64,000 nucleotides of DNA from Adineta steineri. Taxonomy: Eukaryota; Rotifera; Eurotatoria; Adinetida; Adinetidae. The notes below the pieces were generated by a model. That model was not told the origin of the DNA, ran no database searches, and saw nothing but the letters and a program-made list of their open reading frames with translations. A program made the translations under genes and the position numbers. Shown here in pieces: positions 22,573 to 36,412 of the stretch (the first letter of the stretch is position 1; each line of letters starts with the position of its first letter). Where the stretch lies: assembly GCA_905250115.1 (NCBI GenBank), contig CAJNOI010000311.1, positions 18,810 through 82,809 on the forward strand, in the 5' to 3' direction.

Positions 22573-24702
22573 CTTTTTTTATTTTTGCTTGAAAGATATA
22601 TATATAAGAATAATCAAAAAAATTCTATTATATATAGGGTTGTTATTTTATCTTTATTTTTCTTTATGGTGAAGAATAAGGTAACAAAAATCTTTATCTT
22701 TATTAATAAAGTAAAGATAAAGTGACACTTCTATTCAGTATTTCGTCTACGAAATGTATTTAAGAATAATTTTGTTTTTCGATATCATGTATGCTATATG
22801 AATCATTATTCTAAATTTTCTTCAAAGAAACATAAACGCCACAATTACATTTTCGCCGAGAGTCGTTTAAGACTCGTTGAAACTCCAAGCGTCATATAGT
22901 TAAAGTGAATATTTGCTTTTTGTCTAGTAGTAATTTCATCTATGTTAATATTATATGATAGATAGTAAGGTAAAAATAACGAGAGTATATTTTTCAAATA
23001 ATTCTTCATTTCCAGTGTTCAATAAATGAAGTTATTTTTTCTTATAAATAGAAAATAAATCTTTTTGCACATATTCAACATTTCAAAAAAGAGATTTTAT
23101 AATATTTATAAGATGAAGTTGTAATAAACAAAAAACTTTACTGCATGGATATCGAATATAGATCTTCTCTGAAACTATTGAACTCAATAATAATCGATGT
23201 TTTATCGTTTGAAAAGATTCATTGAGAAAATATTCTATAGATTACTTATTTTCAAGTAGGAAGAAGATTGTAAAACTAAGTGTAAAACTATCATGTGCTT
23301 TTGTTGGTAATATGATAATATTTTTAATATTACAGCAGTGCAAAATTAGTTTATAGTACTAGTGTACAACGTTGTCTCTCTAAAACAGATTCAATATCAT
23401 TTCATAGCGATATGATACAACAATAAATTGAATATTTTTATTGCAATTCACTTTGAACAAAGAATTATTAAAAAGGTATAAAATATGAAATTTAGCCTTA
23501 ATAATCAATAGATCATTTTGTAAATATACATGATTGATGATAGACTGGAATTTTTCGATTTTCTTGATATGTGTCTTTATCATATCATTTTTATGATTAC
23601 AACATCGTATTCATCTTTATTTATATATTATCATGTGAAATAGAATTCAAACTCTGTTTACTAGATCATATGCTATACTATGTGTTTTATCAAAAACAAA
23701 TTATGTTTCTGTTGAATGACATTGTTTTGATTGTGCATAAAAAGAGACATTTCCTAATCTTGATAAATATAAGTTTGAAAATAGTATTTAGTTTGAAATT
23801 CATTGATCAAGATATCATACGATCTAGTGCATTTAATTAATTTGTCCACTAGGTTTTTGTAATTGATTCAAATTTAATGAATAGATCATATATAATCAGA
23901 TCATTTTAACTTGTTATATGCTATATCATTCGACCATCTATTGAGAATTAAGACAAAGTATTTTTCGACAAAATTAAAAATGCAAGTGGATTTTTTTTGC
24001 GTAGGTGCTATCTTTTTTAGAAAGTGCCATATCTGCTTCCTTTCTCACAAAAAATAAATAAAGCATATTGGAATTTCTCTCGCCAATATAGATAAATTTC
24101 ATTTCCTTATTGTTATGGAAAAAAAATTTATATTGACAAAATGGGTCATTATCTGCTTTTTTCCCCAACTGCAATAATCCGTTAGATATATATATATATC
24201 TGTATGACCAGTAGAATTTATATCTTATGTTCTACTAATACAAAATTACATAGGTAAGTGTATCATCGGATAGTTTTAATATGTATTAATACATTTTACA
24301 CAGGCGATGAGTACACTCTTCAACTAAACTCACTTCAAATCAATTTTTATTATCAAGATTTTATAAAACACAAAATCTTCTTTTTGAATAATTTTATTTT
24401 AATTCAATTCAAATTATAAATTTTTGTTTTTAATCTTCTCTAAAATTCGACAAAAGTTAACAAAACATAAAGAATTTAGCAATTATTTATTGCAACTTTT
24501 TCATGCAAACGATCGAACAAAATTCAACTTTAAAGAGCAAAAACTAAAAACAGATTTTTGTTCCTTGCTTTCTTATCAAAATCTATCCCATTTTTTATTG
24601 ATTCTTAACAATGAAAATTTACTTTTTCTTTTATTTTATTTTTCGATTTTTATTCAACAAAAAAGTTCTTTTCTTTTCTTTTCTTTAAAATCAAAATTTG
24701 AT
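22573..24702. other. intergenic, partly duplicated at 36.6-37.3 kb
   Basis: AT-rich. From about 23245 to 23985 it is a near-identical copy of 36.60-37.34 kb. The remainder up to copy B includes that gene's family-type 3' flank. A 67-codon minus-strand frame at 23380-23583 is present in both copies but looks like chance. Confidence 0.5.
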
Positions 24703-26149
24703 TCACACAACTATTTCAAATTTTTGAATTCGATTATTACAATTATCAACAACATAAAGATTTTCTTCATCGTCAAAACATAAATCCATGGGAAGATTCA
24801 ATTGATTTGATTGATCTCCTTGACCATTTCCACCAACAACAACTTCACCTTCTTCTTTTCCTTCACACCAACGTATTACTCGATGATTCCCACTATCTGC
24901 CACATACACTTGACCCAAATCATCAGCAAATATTCCTTGAGGGTCGGACAATTGATTCAGATTTCCTCAAAAACTATTTCCTCCAGCCACAATTATTCCC
25001 TTTTTTGCACCTTTTCTCCATTTCATCACACGATGATTCTCTCTATCTGATATATAAACAGATTGATCTTCATCAACAAAGATAAAATTGGAATGATCGA
25101 GTTGATTGAGTCTATTTCCTTGTCCATGTCCACCTGCCACTACAATTCCTTCATTGTTGTATTCACCCATTTTCCATCGTCTAATTTTATTGTTCTTCCA
25201 ATCGTTAACATAAAGAAATCCATGTTTATCCATTGCCAAGCCCCCACAGTCAAAATTGTCAATGAGAATTTGTGGATTTTGATTCAACCATTGGATCACT
25301 CGTCTGTTCCCATAATCAGCAATGATGATTGAATGATTTTGTTGATCAACAATCATATCTGTTGGATTATTTAATTGATCTGTTCGATTTCCTTGCCCAT
25401 TTCCACCTGCAATGACTTGTCCTTCTTTTGCATTATATTTCCATTCAACAATACGTTCATTCCAAGAATCGGTAACGAAAATATTTTTCTGCTTATCAAT
25501 AAAGATTCCCAAAGGATAACTGAGTTGATTTAATTGTTTTCCTTTTTCATTTCCACCAGCCACAGTGATGGCAGTTTGTTTCCATTTGTCGACTTTTGGT
25601 TCTAGAAAATGATACAAACAAAAGATTTTAATGAAAAGAAAAAAAAGAAGAAGAATAAAAGTTGTTTTTTATTGAAGAAAAAAAGCATTATTTTGAATGA
25701 AATTTTGATTATATTTTTATCAAATTTGAATTTTGAAAAGAATTTTATTAATACACAACAAATCATTTATAGTTTTGTATTAGGGAAATAAAAAGAAATT
25801 CGTCTCAAAAGAATTTTAATCACAAAAATCTTTTTATTGTAGTTTTGACTATGATTTAGTAAAATAAAATAAGGGAATATTTTGTTTTCAAAAGAAAAAA
25901 CAATTTGAAATTTATGTTTTTCCGAATCAAAGTTGAGACAAGAAAGAATTCTATTGAAAGACAATTTACTTTTTGAAACAAACTGAGAATATTTAATTTG
26001 AAAAGAAAATGAATGAAATTGAAAATAAGAAAAGATTTTGTTGATTTTGTTTTTGTTAAATAAGTTTGTTAATAAAAAAACGGAAATGATTTAAATTAAA
26101 AAGTTTGCTGAAAATAAAACAAATTAATAAATATTTAAGATATTATAAT

Positions 26150-28850
26150 TAGAGAGAAATTTTATCTTTTACTTTTTCTTATCAAATCAACATTAAAATA
26201 AGAAAAAAAGAAGTAAAATCTTGATTAATTTTTAATATTCTCTTTGATTTTATTATTTACTTTAATTTACAATTTTAATATAAATATTTAGAAAAATATT
26301 CATCATCATAAATATTTCAATTAAAACAAAACCTTTATTCAGCGAAAATGAAAAATTTCTTAGAACTCTATATTTGTATATTTTAGTTTTATTTAAAAAA
26401 ATTTATAAATATAGAACATCTATCGATTTCATCATAATGATTAATGTTAGAAATATCAGAGAATAAAGAAAAACGAAATAGTAAAAAACGATTAATAAAA
26501 GAAATTTAATCCAAATCGAAATAAAATAAAATGAAAGAGAAGAAATAAACAATATGATAAAGATTTCTAAAATAATCAGATAAATCTCAATGAATTTTAA
26601 TTAAATATAATTTATTCATGTTTATCAGAGAATATCAATTTATACCCATATTAAAACAATGAAAGTTTTCAATTTCTTCTTTCTAAAGGTTCATTGTATT
26701 AATTTTATTATAACAATGATTTTCGATTACTAATTATAGAAAATTATTAGACAAAACGTTTTTCTTTACTGATAAATATGAAGAAACGGAAACTAGTTTT
26801 ATTAACTCATTAAATTAATAATCACAAAGAGAATTATCGAAATTCTCTTCTCAATAAACATCTTTCTATAATATTAAACTTTGAAAAGATCTCTTCGATA
26901 TTCACTTGAGAAAACTGTACTCTGAATAAATCACTGTTGAGTTTAAAATGATTTTGACAAAAATTTAAATTTACCAGAAATCGAAAAAATTTAAAATGTT
27001 TATAAATGCGGTCGAGATTTATAAATAAAACAGGGTCGAAATTGGTAAATTGATAAGTCTAGAAATTCGAAGCTGTCTAAATGTCTACTAGAAATTCGTG
27101 ACAATAGTGCTTTTAAATTTGGTAAAATTATATTCCACCACGAGGATGTTATATACTCATATTTTAAGTTAAAATGATAAAGATAATTTAATCGCTTTTG
27201 TTTATCAATCAGTTCAAAATTCGTAAACTGGTCAGGTGCTTATACAATATACTCGCACTTATTTATCCAATATTCGTTTATAATCGAGTTATTTTTATTA
27301 GTCAGGTTGATATTTATAAATCGGCCATATATTTATAAATCAAGTAGATATTTATAAATCGAGTAGATATTTATAAATCGTTCATATATTTGTAAATGGA
27401 CCGGATTTATAAATCAATCCGGTATTTATAAATACAAAAAATATTTATAACTATTTTAAATTTTCGGTTGAAAAATTTATGATTTATAAATCGATTTATT
27501 TATATTGATTTATAAATCACCTACTTTCGAACTCAACAGTGGAGTAAATAGATGAAAACAACAATTTGTGAGATTGAATGAAATTCCATTTGATTTTCAG
27601 ATTATAAATTCAATTGTTTCTCATTTATTGATAATTTTTACAATTGAACAGAATATTTTAATCATCATTGATTTACTCAATAGTTAAAATACTTCTTAAA
27701 TGCTCATGTTAAATGAGAAAAATTTCATTCAATTATTGTTATTTTATTCTAATAGGAAGAAAAGAAGAAACTTTCTATCTGATTCTTAGATAGATATTCG
27801 ACTATCATGATTTGTAGAATTTTCTTCAATATTCATCAAGTACTATATGTTTAGATTTTTCCGAATGGGTAATGTCAAACTCATGGGAGTTTTATTGACG
27901 AAATTTCGAAAACTCAGAACATGTATTTTGATTCTCAAGATGAAACTGATTTTATTTCGTTTTTTTCCATTCTTTTTGTACTGAATAAAGATTTTAATGT
28001 GATATAAAAAATCTCAAAAGATAAATTTTTTTTGGACTTTTTGTTCAGAGTTAAAATAAGTTTATCGAGAGTATCAGTTTTATGATATGATATATTTTTA
28101 ATAAAGATTCAATAATGAAATTTATATTTGAGAGTTTATTCATTGATAAATCTATTCAACAATAAAACATCTCGAAATCTTCAGATCAAAAGAACATTTT
28201 CTTCTAAAGATATTCAAATCTTAAAAAGAGTTCATATAAAACAAAGAACATCTATTTTCCATATGCAAAGTTTCAGATTGAGATATGATCATTCACTGTT
28301 TTAGCTACATACTATGTTAGACGATCAAATATTTTGAATTTCGAAAAGAAAATCTGAAAAAATTCAATTGAGATTATTTCGATGTTACTAGTTTCTATTG
28401 AATATATAAAATTCGAACTTAATAGTGATTGAAAATATTCATTTTTAAATTATTTATTTCAATGATACCACATATTTATCGTTCAATACATTTCATTTTT
28501 CAAAAGGAACAAAAATAAAACATCGCATTTGCAGATAATCATAAAATCGTTTATATATTATATCATTTATTTCTTTTCTGCTGTACGAATATCACATAAA
28601 CTCTATAGGATAAATTTATTTTCTAACAATCTATTCAATAAAAATAACAAAGAAATCAAGTGGTAAGTATTATTGTAGTCGTTAGAAAATCTTATTTTTT
28701 TTTCTTTGAAATAATAGAAAAAATATCTGTTTAATCGCGATGAATAAAGCAAAATAAAACATTTTAATTTTTCTAATCTATCAAGAGATTTTAACACGAA
28801 CGATCTAAAGTGATGAAATTCTAATGATGCGTTAACATTAAATATTTAAT
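26150..28850. repeat. AT-rich expansion inside the copy B intron
   Basis: The first ~500 bp and last ~270 bp of this intron resemble the introns of the other copies (the end most like copy E). The ~2.7 kb between them has no counterpart in the window and no coding capacity. It contains the TTTATAAA array below. Confidence 0.45.
26999..27521. repeat. degenerate array of ATTTATAAAT palindromes
   Basis: TTTATAAAT-type palindromes recur about ten times, densest at 27310-27430 where units such as GATATTTATAAATCGAGTA follow each other at about 17-23 bp spacing. Spacers vary, so it is a degenerate tandem or clustered-site array rather than a clean microsatellite. Confidence 0.6.
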
Positions 28851-29636
28851 TTTTCTTCAAATAATTAGCAAAATTTTAAAATAATTTAGTTTTATTTTTA
28901 ATTAAATATTATTTCATATCTTATCGTTTTTTTCTTTTACATACAAATAAATTGAATTCTCTGTTTCTATCAATTCGATTATTATTGATTAAATAAATCA
29001 ATAGTATTCTCAATCTTTTTATCTTCTTGGTTATCACTTTTCTTTCTTTTTATAGGTTTTTAGCATATGTTCATAAAAATGCAAATCATTCTTTTAGGAA
29101 TCATTTACAGAAAACTTACTTATTGATGAAATAATCGAAATTTCATTAATAAATGATTGTAAATTTTGTTGAATTGAAATCTTTGATGGATTATTTAATT
29201 CTTCTTTAATTTCTATTAATTGATTTGTTAAATAGTTTAAATCAATTTCATTAAATTCATTTTCTTTGTGAAGTTGTTTTATTTGTTCACTTAAATCATT
29301 AAATTTATTTTCGATATCATTAATAAATGTTTGTAAAGATTTAAGGACAATCTTTCTACATTCTTGTGCTTTTTGTTGAATTATTTCAATTGAAATTGTT
29401 TCCCATTGATTAATTTGTTTTATTAATGAATGATTTTGTGGATCTTGTTTTTGTTCATTAATTCTTTGTTTAAATTCATCATAGTTATTAATAATATGAT
29501 TTAATTCTTCGTTTAACATTTGTTGATGCTCTGTTAAATCCTTTAAACAAAATTCTTTTGAACATCCTTCACAAGAATATGTTATTTTTTCTTTCTTGCA
29601 TTTAAAACATAGTGTTTTGTTACTTGCCGTTGCCAT

Positions 29637-31856
29637 GTGTTTGAATAGAAGCTTATAGAAGAAATGAATATCAACCTATCTACTTATATATATATATAGG
29701 CTTTATGACTCAATGATAATAAAATCATTGCTCGGTAGTAGAAGAAATCGAAAAAGAATCTTTTTATGACAAAATCTCACTGATAAAACTGGTGTAATAT
29801 ATGTAAGATGATTGGAGTAAAAGTAAAAATTGATTTGTTTCTAATTTCAAATAAAAAAGCAAACAATTAATCAAGTTGAAAATAAAAGTTGATTTTTCTG
29901 CGTAAGTGTTATTTTTTAAAACATATTGCAGATAACATTGCATATGCTTAGGCTATCATACTAGCCACTGCCGAGAGCTCGCAGGTGAATGGAGTAGTAA
30001 ATATTTTAATCAACAAAATTGATCTATCCAATATTATTAACGTATATATTTTACGCAAGATTTTAAAAATAAATACATACATAATGTTTTCCTCGATGAT
30101 TAACAAAAACAACGAATAACGTATTGAAATGAAAGAAAATTATTTAGTAGTTAATGACTGATACACGTATCATATTTTCTTAGTTTAATCAATGAAAAAA
30201 ATTGTTGCATATATGCTGGTTGTTAACTTATATAATCGATAAATAAATATATATCTACTAGAATAAAATAGTACTGTATGAATTTTAATCTTCACTTGGA
30301 TAGTATCGAATGGGGCTGATAACAATATAATTCATGTTCTTTTGTTCTTTGATGTGGATACGATATGAAACGAGCAGAAAGCGTTGTTGGAAGTTTCTAT
30401 TATAAATTAAAATATACGAAAAAATATGTCTGAAATGACTCAAATATTAAGTCAAAGAACAATGAATTGAGCTAAATTGAGAGTCATTTTTGTTTTTTCG
30501 TTAAGATAATCATTTGATCCTTCTATCAGTAATCAGCTAGTTATAATAGATCCAGCCATTTGAAGCATCATAACAACTACGTTATATTCATAGATAACAA
30601 AAAAATAAAAGATGCATTTATGATTATTTTTATTTGGAACTCATTCTAAAGAAAAGAGATGCAATTTTGTACTCACACATCTAGACACAAATTAATATCT
30701 TCATTATATATAGGTTAGCCAATGTATTCGTCTGTATAATAGTTAAATTTTTCAACACCTGGTCTAAAAACCTCTTTTAATTGCACGAAATTTTCAATAC
30801 AGAAAAATATAAATAATATAATAGATAATCAAATTCCAAAAAACTAATCTTGAGTATTTAAATATCTGCATATTGTATTATTCTTTATTTGAATAAAAAA
30901 CTCATCTTGATTTATTTTAATCTTTTCATAAATTTTTATTCAATAATTCCCCTCCACCGAAGAAGTTTTTTTCTAGTAGTTTTATGTTTTTCCCAGCAGA
31001 AATAGTCTGAACTTTTCGAAAATGTTTGACATGGCATAATGTTTTTACTCCTCATTGAAGAAAAGTTTTTATTAGACTGGAATAATTAATTAATAATAGG
31101 ATATTTATTAATAAATAAACATTGAAAATATTATAAGTTGAGTTTCCTCATAAAATTAATTCAATTTAACAGCAATTGAATATATTCATATACAATAGTT
31201 ATTTCTACAATAATTTATCTAAAAAATATTTTAATATTTTCAAATAAAAAAATAAAACAAACATTTTCGGAGGTTTTGATTTAAAAATTCAGGTAAAAAA
31301 AATTTTATTTGGCCAAAAATCTTTGAAATTAAATATCAAATTTGAGTTTTGTATGATTTATAAAACTTTTATTATTTTTTGATTGTATTCCAATCTCTTG
31401 TTCATTTTTCTTCTATAATTCTTTGTTTTTGTTTTTATCTAAATGAAACTATTCATGGATTTATTTTAACGTTTCAAATAAGAGGTCTTTTTACTGACTT
31501 CAATCCGATAAATCATTTTTAAATTGAATTTTTATTATCAAGTTTCCATAAAATATTTCTATCTTCTTGAATTTTGAAGAATTCCCAGATTCTATCAAAT
31601 AGAATGTTATCAAACATAGAATCTTCTTTGCGAATACTTTCTATTTAATTTAATTCAAATTACAAGATATTTTCTTTTCTTCTGTAAAATTTGACAAATA
31701 TCAACAAAAGATGAAGAATTTAGCATTTATTTATTAGCATTCCTTAATCAAAATTATCAAATTAAATTCAATCTTGAAGAAAAAACACCAAAAAGATTTT
31801 TCTTCGCTTTTTTTACTAAAACAATTCTTTCTGTTTTTTCAAAGCCAAAATTTCAT
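29637..31856. other. intergenic, duplicated at 37.3-39.2 kb
   Basis: From about 29880 to 31450 this block matches 37.33-38.9 kb. It begins with the copy B promoter, where TGACTCA lies at 29706-29712, 70 bp before the ATG. No gene seen. Confidence 0.5.
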
Positions 31857-33772
31857 TCACAAAACTATTTCAAATTTTTCAATTCGATGATTAAAATAAT
31901 CAGCAATATAAAGATTTCCTTTATCATCAAAAGATAAACGTGTGGGATAATTCAATTGATTCAACTGATTTCCTTTACTAATTCCGCCAACAACAACTTC
32001 ACCTTCTTTTTTTCCTTCACACCAACGCATTATTCGATGATTATTATTATCTGCCACATAGATTTGACCCAAATCATCAACAATTAATCCCTGAGGTAAG
32101 TACAATTCAATGGGATTTTCTCCATGACCATTTCCTCCAGCCACAACTGTTCCTTCTTTTGCACCTTTTCTCCATTTCATCACACGATCATTGTCTCTAT
32201 CTGTTACATAAATAGATTGATCTTCATCAACAAAGATATAAGTAGGACAGTTCAGTTGATTAAGTTGATTTCCTTTTCCATATCCACCTGCCACTAGAAT
32301 TCCTTCATTGTTGTATTCACCCATTTTCCATCGTCTCACTTCATTCTTCACAACATCAGAAACATAAAGAAATCTATTTTTATCCATTGCCAAGCCGACA
32401 CAGTCAATATTGTCAATGAGAACTTGTTGCTTTTGATTTAACCATTGAATCACTCGTCTGTTTCCATAATCAGCAATAATGATCGAATGATTTTGTTGAT
32501 CAACAATTACATCTGTTGGTCGATCCAATTGATCCATTCGACTTCCTTGCCCATTTCCACCTGCAATAATTTGTCCTTCTTTTGCATTAAATTTCCATTC
32601 AACAATACGATTATTATAACAATCAGCAATGAAAATATTTTTCTTTTTATCAATAAAGATCCCATAAGGGCTATTGAGTTGATTTAATTGTTGTCCTTTC
32701 CCTTCTCCACCAGCCACAGTGATTGCATTTTGTATCCATTTGTTAAATTTTGGTTCTAGAAAATAATGAAAACAAAAGATTTTGATCAAAAGAAAATGAA
32801 GAAGAAGAAAAGTTGTTTTTCATCCAAGAAAAAAAGAAAAGATTGATTTTCATTGTAACTTTGATTATGTTATTGTCAAACTTGAAGTTTCAACGAGACA
32901 CTCAGAAAACATATTTAGTGAAAAGACAAATTTTATTTGGCTTTTTCTTGTTGAATTTGTAAAGATTTTTATTGAAAAAAACATAAATAGTTTGAAGATT
33001 TTTATTTAGAAAATAAAAATAAATTGTTTTAAAAAGAATAGGAAAATTGAAAAATAGAAAAGATTTTGTTGATTTATTTTTTGTTAAATAAGAATTTCAA
33101 AATAATCCTATTTTGTTTTTATCAATAAAACATTTTTTGAATCTTTGAAGAAAGTTTTTTTCACGTAATACTATTTCATATCTTGTCACTTTTTTATCTT
33201 CGTCATCACTTTTCTCTGTTGTTATAGTTTTTAAAATGATTTCTGAAAAACTTACTTATTAACGAAATAATCGAAATTTCATTAATAAATGAATGTGAGC
33301 CATGTTTGATAGAAATCTTTGATGGATCATTTAATTCTTCTGTAATTTTTTTTAATTGATTAGTTAAATAGTTTAAGTTAATTTCATTAAAGTCATTTTC
33401 TTTATGAAGTAGTTGTATTTGTTCACTTAAATCATTAAATTTCATTTCAATATCATTAATAAATGTTTGCGATGATTTAATGACACTTTCTCTACATTCT
33501 TTTGCTTTTTGTTGAATCATTGCAACTGAATTTGTTTCCCATTGATTAATTTGTTCTATTAATGAATGATTTTGTGGATTTCGTTTTTGTTCATTAATTG
33601 TTTGCTTAAATTGATCATAATCATTAATAATATGATTTAGTTCATCATTTAATATTTGTTTATGTTCTGCTAAATCAGTAAAACAAAATCGTTGTGAACA
33701 TCCTTCACAAGAATATGTTATTTTTTCTTTGTTGCATGTGAAACATAGTGTTTGGTTGTTTACCATTGCCAT
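31857..33772 (-). CDS. B-box/coiled-coil/NHL protein, copy C
   Basis: Exon 1 is 33772-33256 (517 nt) and exon 2 is 32755-31857 (899 nt), exactly the lengths of copy A; the intron is 500 bp with a GTAAGT donor. The product has 471 residues and an undamaged frame. The zinc finger reads CFTCNKEKITYSCEGC, then FCFTDLAEH, with Asp in the sixth ligand position as in A and B. Six NHL repeats follow, for example GIFIDKKKNIFIADCYNNRI and FVDEDQSIYVTDRDNDRVMK. It differs from A by scattered substitutions, many in loops between the conserved DxxGxxYVAD and NHRVxxW strands. Upstream, TGACTCA lies 68 bp before the ATG (33840-33846), but the TATA box is degraded to TTTAAAAG. Confidence 0.85.
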
Positions 33773-35718
33773 GCTTTCGAATAGAAGTCTATAGAAGAAA
33801 TAAATATCTCCTTATCTACTTTTAAAGATATAAACTAAATGACTCAATGATAATAAAGACATTACTCGGTAGTAGAAGAAATGGAAAAAGAATTTTTCTT
33901 ATGATAAAATCTTACTAATAAAATTGATGTAATATCTAAGATAGTTAGATTAAAACTAAAAATTGATTTCATTCTAATTGCAAACAAAATCTAAACAGTT
34001 CTTGTGATGTTATTTCAACGAAAGAATGTCTTAATGTAGATTTGGATTTAAGTAAAGATTAAACATAGAGGTGCACCTACAATCTTACCTTCCAGATAAA
34101 TGTCTAGCCAGTTACAGGATGTATATAATCGGAAACCTTTTTTGTGAATTTATCAACTCATATGACGCAAACTAGGGGTACTTTGTATACAAATCTTGAT
34201 AGCCTCTTAAATATGAAATAAATTAAAATGTTGGATGTATCTATTATGGCTTCAGGTGTGAGATAGTTATGCATATGTAATAATCACGCGTGACAATCAT
34301 GTTTTTAGTTTTTATATCATAATATATTGTAACAAATATTAGCACAAGTGTCTCATTGTCTTTGTTCACTTTTATCTCCTATCAACTGATCCGCATTCAA
34401 AACTAACCCGATCAATTTTAGACGCATTGTTGCATACTATAAAGTCCTCTTTAATCTCCTGTGACAGACATTCAAGGGTTACACTGTACACATGATACAT
34501 AGAAAAGAGTGTCATATCAAATGTTACGAAACAACCAATCAGCTTTATATTCGACGCAAAATTACAATTTTTTTGTGTGATTACAAGAATCGTACAGTAC
34601 AATAATTTTACAATTCGCCCATATACTGCAGTATGTGTAAAATAAAATATTTTAGAATATTCTATATACTTTTTATTCATTGTTAGAATTATTTTTCTTG
34701 TAAATGAAATTCTCATATGAGTTAGATGATCTATTATGATAATTCAATTATTATTTTACAAAACAGCAATATAACATGGAGTGCAAATAGAAAGATGGTT
34801 ATAATAAACCGATGTTGAGATTTCTTCTACGTAATATATATTACCTTGAAATTAGCACTTTTTCTTTTCGTACGCTAATTAATTACTAGCAGAAGTACCC
34901 GATGTTGGTCCCGAAACTTTGATAGTACATATTCGGCAATTGAGGAAACGGGTGTGGGTGCGACGGTCTTTCATCAACACGCTCAGCGACTCATACCGAT
35001 ACCACATTCACGTTCTCACTCTGATCCACGTACTCGTCCACGCCCTTACTCACACACACCCCGATCAAAACATATTCAATGTATGCAAGATGTTTTTGGT
35101 TCTATTCCACTTATTGCATCATCACATTAGTCGTCATCTTCCTTAAATAGCACGAATGATGGCATCAGTGTACATACAAAAACATTATTAATAAGTGCTA
35201 CTGAAACAAGAATTCAGTTCGTGAGTATTCAAAATGATCAAAGATCATTAACACATGAAGATAGTAAATATTCGTAAGTAGAAATTACAAGACTTGCTGC
35301 ACCTATGCAGAATAAAAGATTTGATGATATCAGTACAGTCGAAGTACTAGTGACAGCCAGCAGCTAATAGTAAATTAGTTGCTTCGAAAACTAAATTAAT
35401 TGAAAATAATATAAAATTTGAACCGATTAAGAAAAAAATGAATGGTTAAAATAAATGTATTTTGAATTTTATCATTCGTTTTGATAAAAACACGTAAAAA
35501 TATTTTTGTAAGAATTCGAAATAGACGGAGTAAAATAACGGGAAAGATAAAAATTTGGTAAACTCACTCCTATGTGAATAATTCCTAAAATATTAGGACA
35601 AAATCAGGATTTTTAGTTAAAAACAGGAAAATTAGGACATTTTTAGAAAATCAGGAAAGTAAACACGCTGCGAGGCTTGATTAAATTTTTAATGCAAATC
35701 TTGTTCAGATGCCATTGA
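33773..35718. other. duplicated flank (copy of 18.9-20.8 kb), with a decayed open frame
   Basis: Second copy of the non-coding block. The relic frame seen at 19977-20414 survives only in pieces at about 35085-35280 and has a TAG where the first copy reads Ser. No active gene seen. Confidence 0.5.
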
Positions 35719-36140
35719 TTATTCAACGATTGCTTCACTTTTTCCAAGCTCTAAGATAAATAAAAACAAAAAATAATTTTCTTCGATAGCAAAATAGAAT
35801 TTTTACCTTTATCGCAATTCATTCCATAGTACGGTGATTTACATTTACAATAATATGTTGTACGTAATCCGACACATTTACCTCCATTATAACAAGGTGA
35901 TTTAGCACAATGATCTGTATATCCACGATCATTATTAGCTGAACCAGTTAACATAAATTCTATAAGATAGATAATATACATTTATAAAATATAAACAATT
36001 GATTTTCTTACTATTATCACAAGTTTTTCCATAATAATCTTGTGGACAGGAGCAATAAAATCTACCACTTGACAATGTTTTACATGTACCACCATTTTTG
36101 CATGGATTAGCACCACTGCATTGATCATTTATACGATTAA
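35719..36140 (-). CDS. EGF-like gene, second copy, 5' part missing
   Basis: Three exons correspond exactly to the last three of the 20.8-22.6 kb gene: 36140-36012 (129 nt), 35959-35807 (153 nt) and 35750-35719 (32 nt), with the same phases and sizes. They encode two EGF modules and a short tail; cysteines are intact and substitutions are few (CYNGGKCVGLRTTYYCKC). The signal-peptide exon and first EGF pair should lie further right but are absent: a 100-N gap starts at 36313 and the sequence after it does not match the first copy until about 36600. It may be a complete gene cut by the assembly or a truncated pseudogene. Confidence 0.6.
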
Positions 36141-36154
36141 CTTGAAAGTAAAAT

Positions 36155-36312
36155 GTATATTTTTCTCAGAATGAGAGAGAGAATGCAGCTTTTTCGTGTT
36201 GTTTGTTTACATTTTATATTTTAATAGAAATTTTAATAGAATTTTCGACGTTTCAAAGATGTTTCAACTCGGTCATTATCAGTACAATAACAAGAAATAA
36301 AAATAAAAATCA
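36155..36312. repeat. left arm of the palindromic element, cut by the gap
   Basis: It matches the left arm of the intron element at 21268 onward, beginning GTATATTTTTCTCAGA, and ends at the N run just where the hairpin loop and right arm would follow. Confidence 0.7.
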
Positions 36313-36412
36313 NNNNNNNNNNNNNNNNNNNNNNNNNNNNNNNNNNNNNNNNNNNNNNNNNNNNNNNNNNNNNNNNNNNNNNNNNNNNNNNNNNNNNNNN
36401 NNNNNNNNNNNN
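36313..36412. other. assembly gap of 100 N
   Basis: Exactly 100 unknown bases, a conventional placeholder of unknown true length, at the centre of a palindromic repeat inside a recent duplication. Confidence 0.99.

Larger units (their letters stand above)
24703..29636 (-). pseudogene. B-box/coiled-coil/NHL copy B, nonsense mutation and giant intron
   Basis: Exon 1 is 29636-29120, the same 517 nt and same donor (GTAAGT) as in copies A, C and D. Exon 2 starts at 25601 at the conserved TTCTAG acceptor. The NHL frame meets an in-frame TGA at 24969-24967, where copy A reads GGTCAAGGA and B reads AGTTTTTGA. The frame then continues unshifted to the family stop at 24703. The lesion removes the last two of six NHL blades (about 88 residues) and would open the propeller. 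The B-box (C, C, C, C, C, D, H) and coiled coil are intact. The intron is 3518 bp against about 500-700 in the other copies. Either a young pseudogene or a truncated protein of 383 residues. Confidence 0.65.

Noticed and set aside
23380..23583. 67-codon frame also present at 36737-36940
   Set aside because: Its conservation is explained by the recent duplication; composition is low-complexity Ile/Asn/Lys.
24703..24951. Separate small NHL gene
   Set aside because: It is the in-frame continuation of copy B after a single stop codon, not an independent gene.
27300..27440. CRISPR-like array
   Set aside because: The repeats are short AT palindromes with irregular spacing in eukaryotic intronic DNA.
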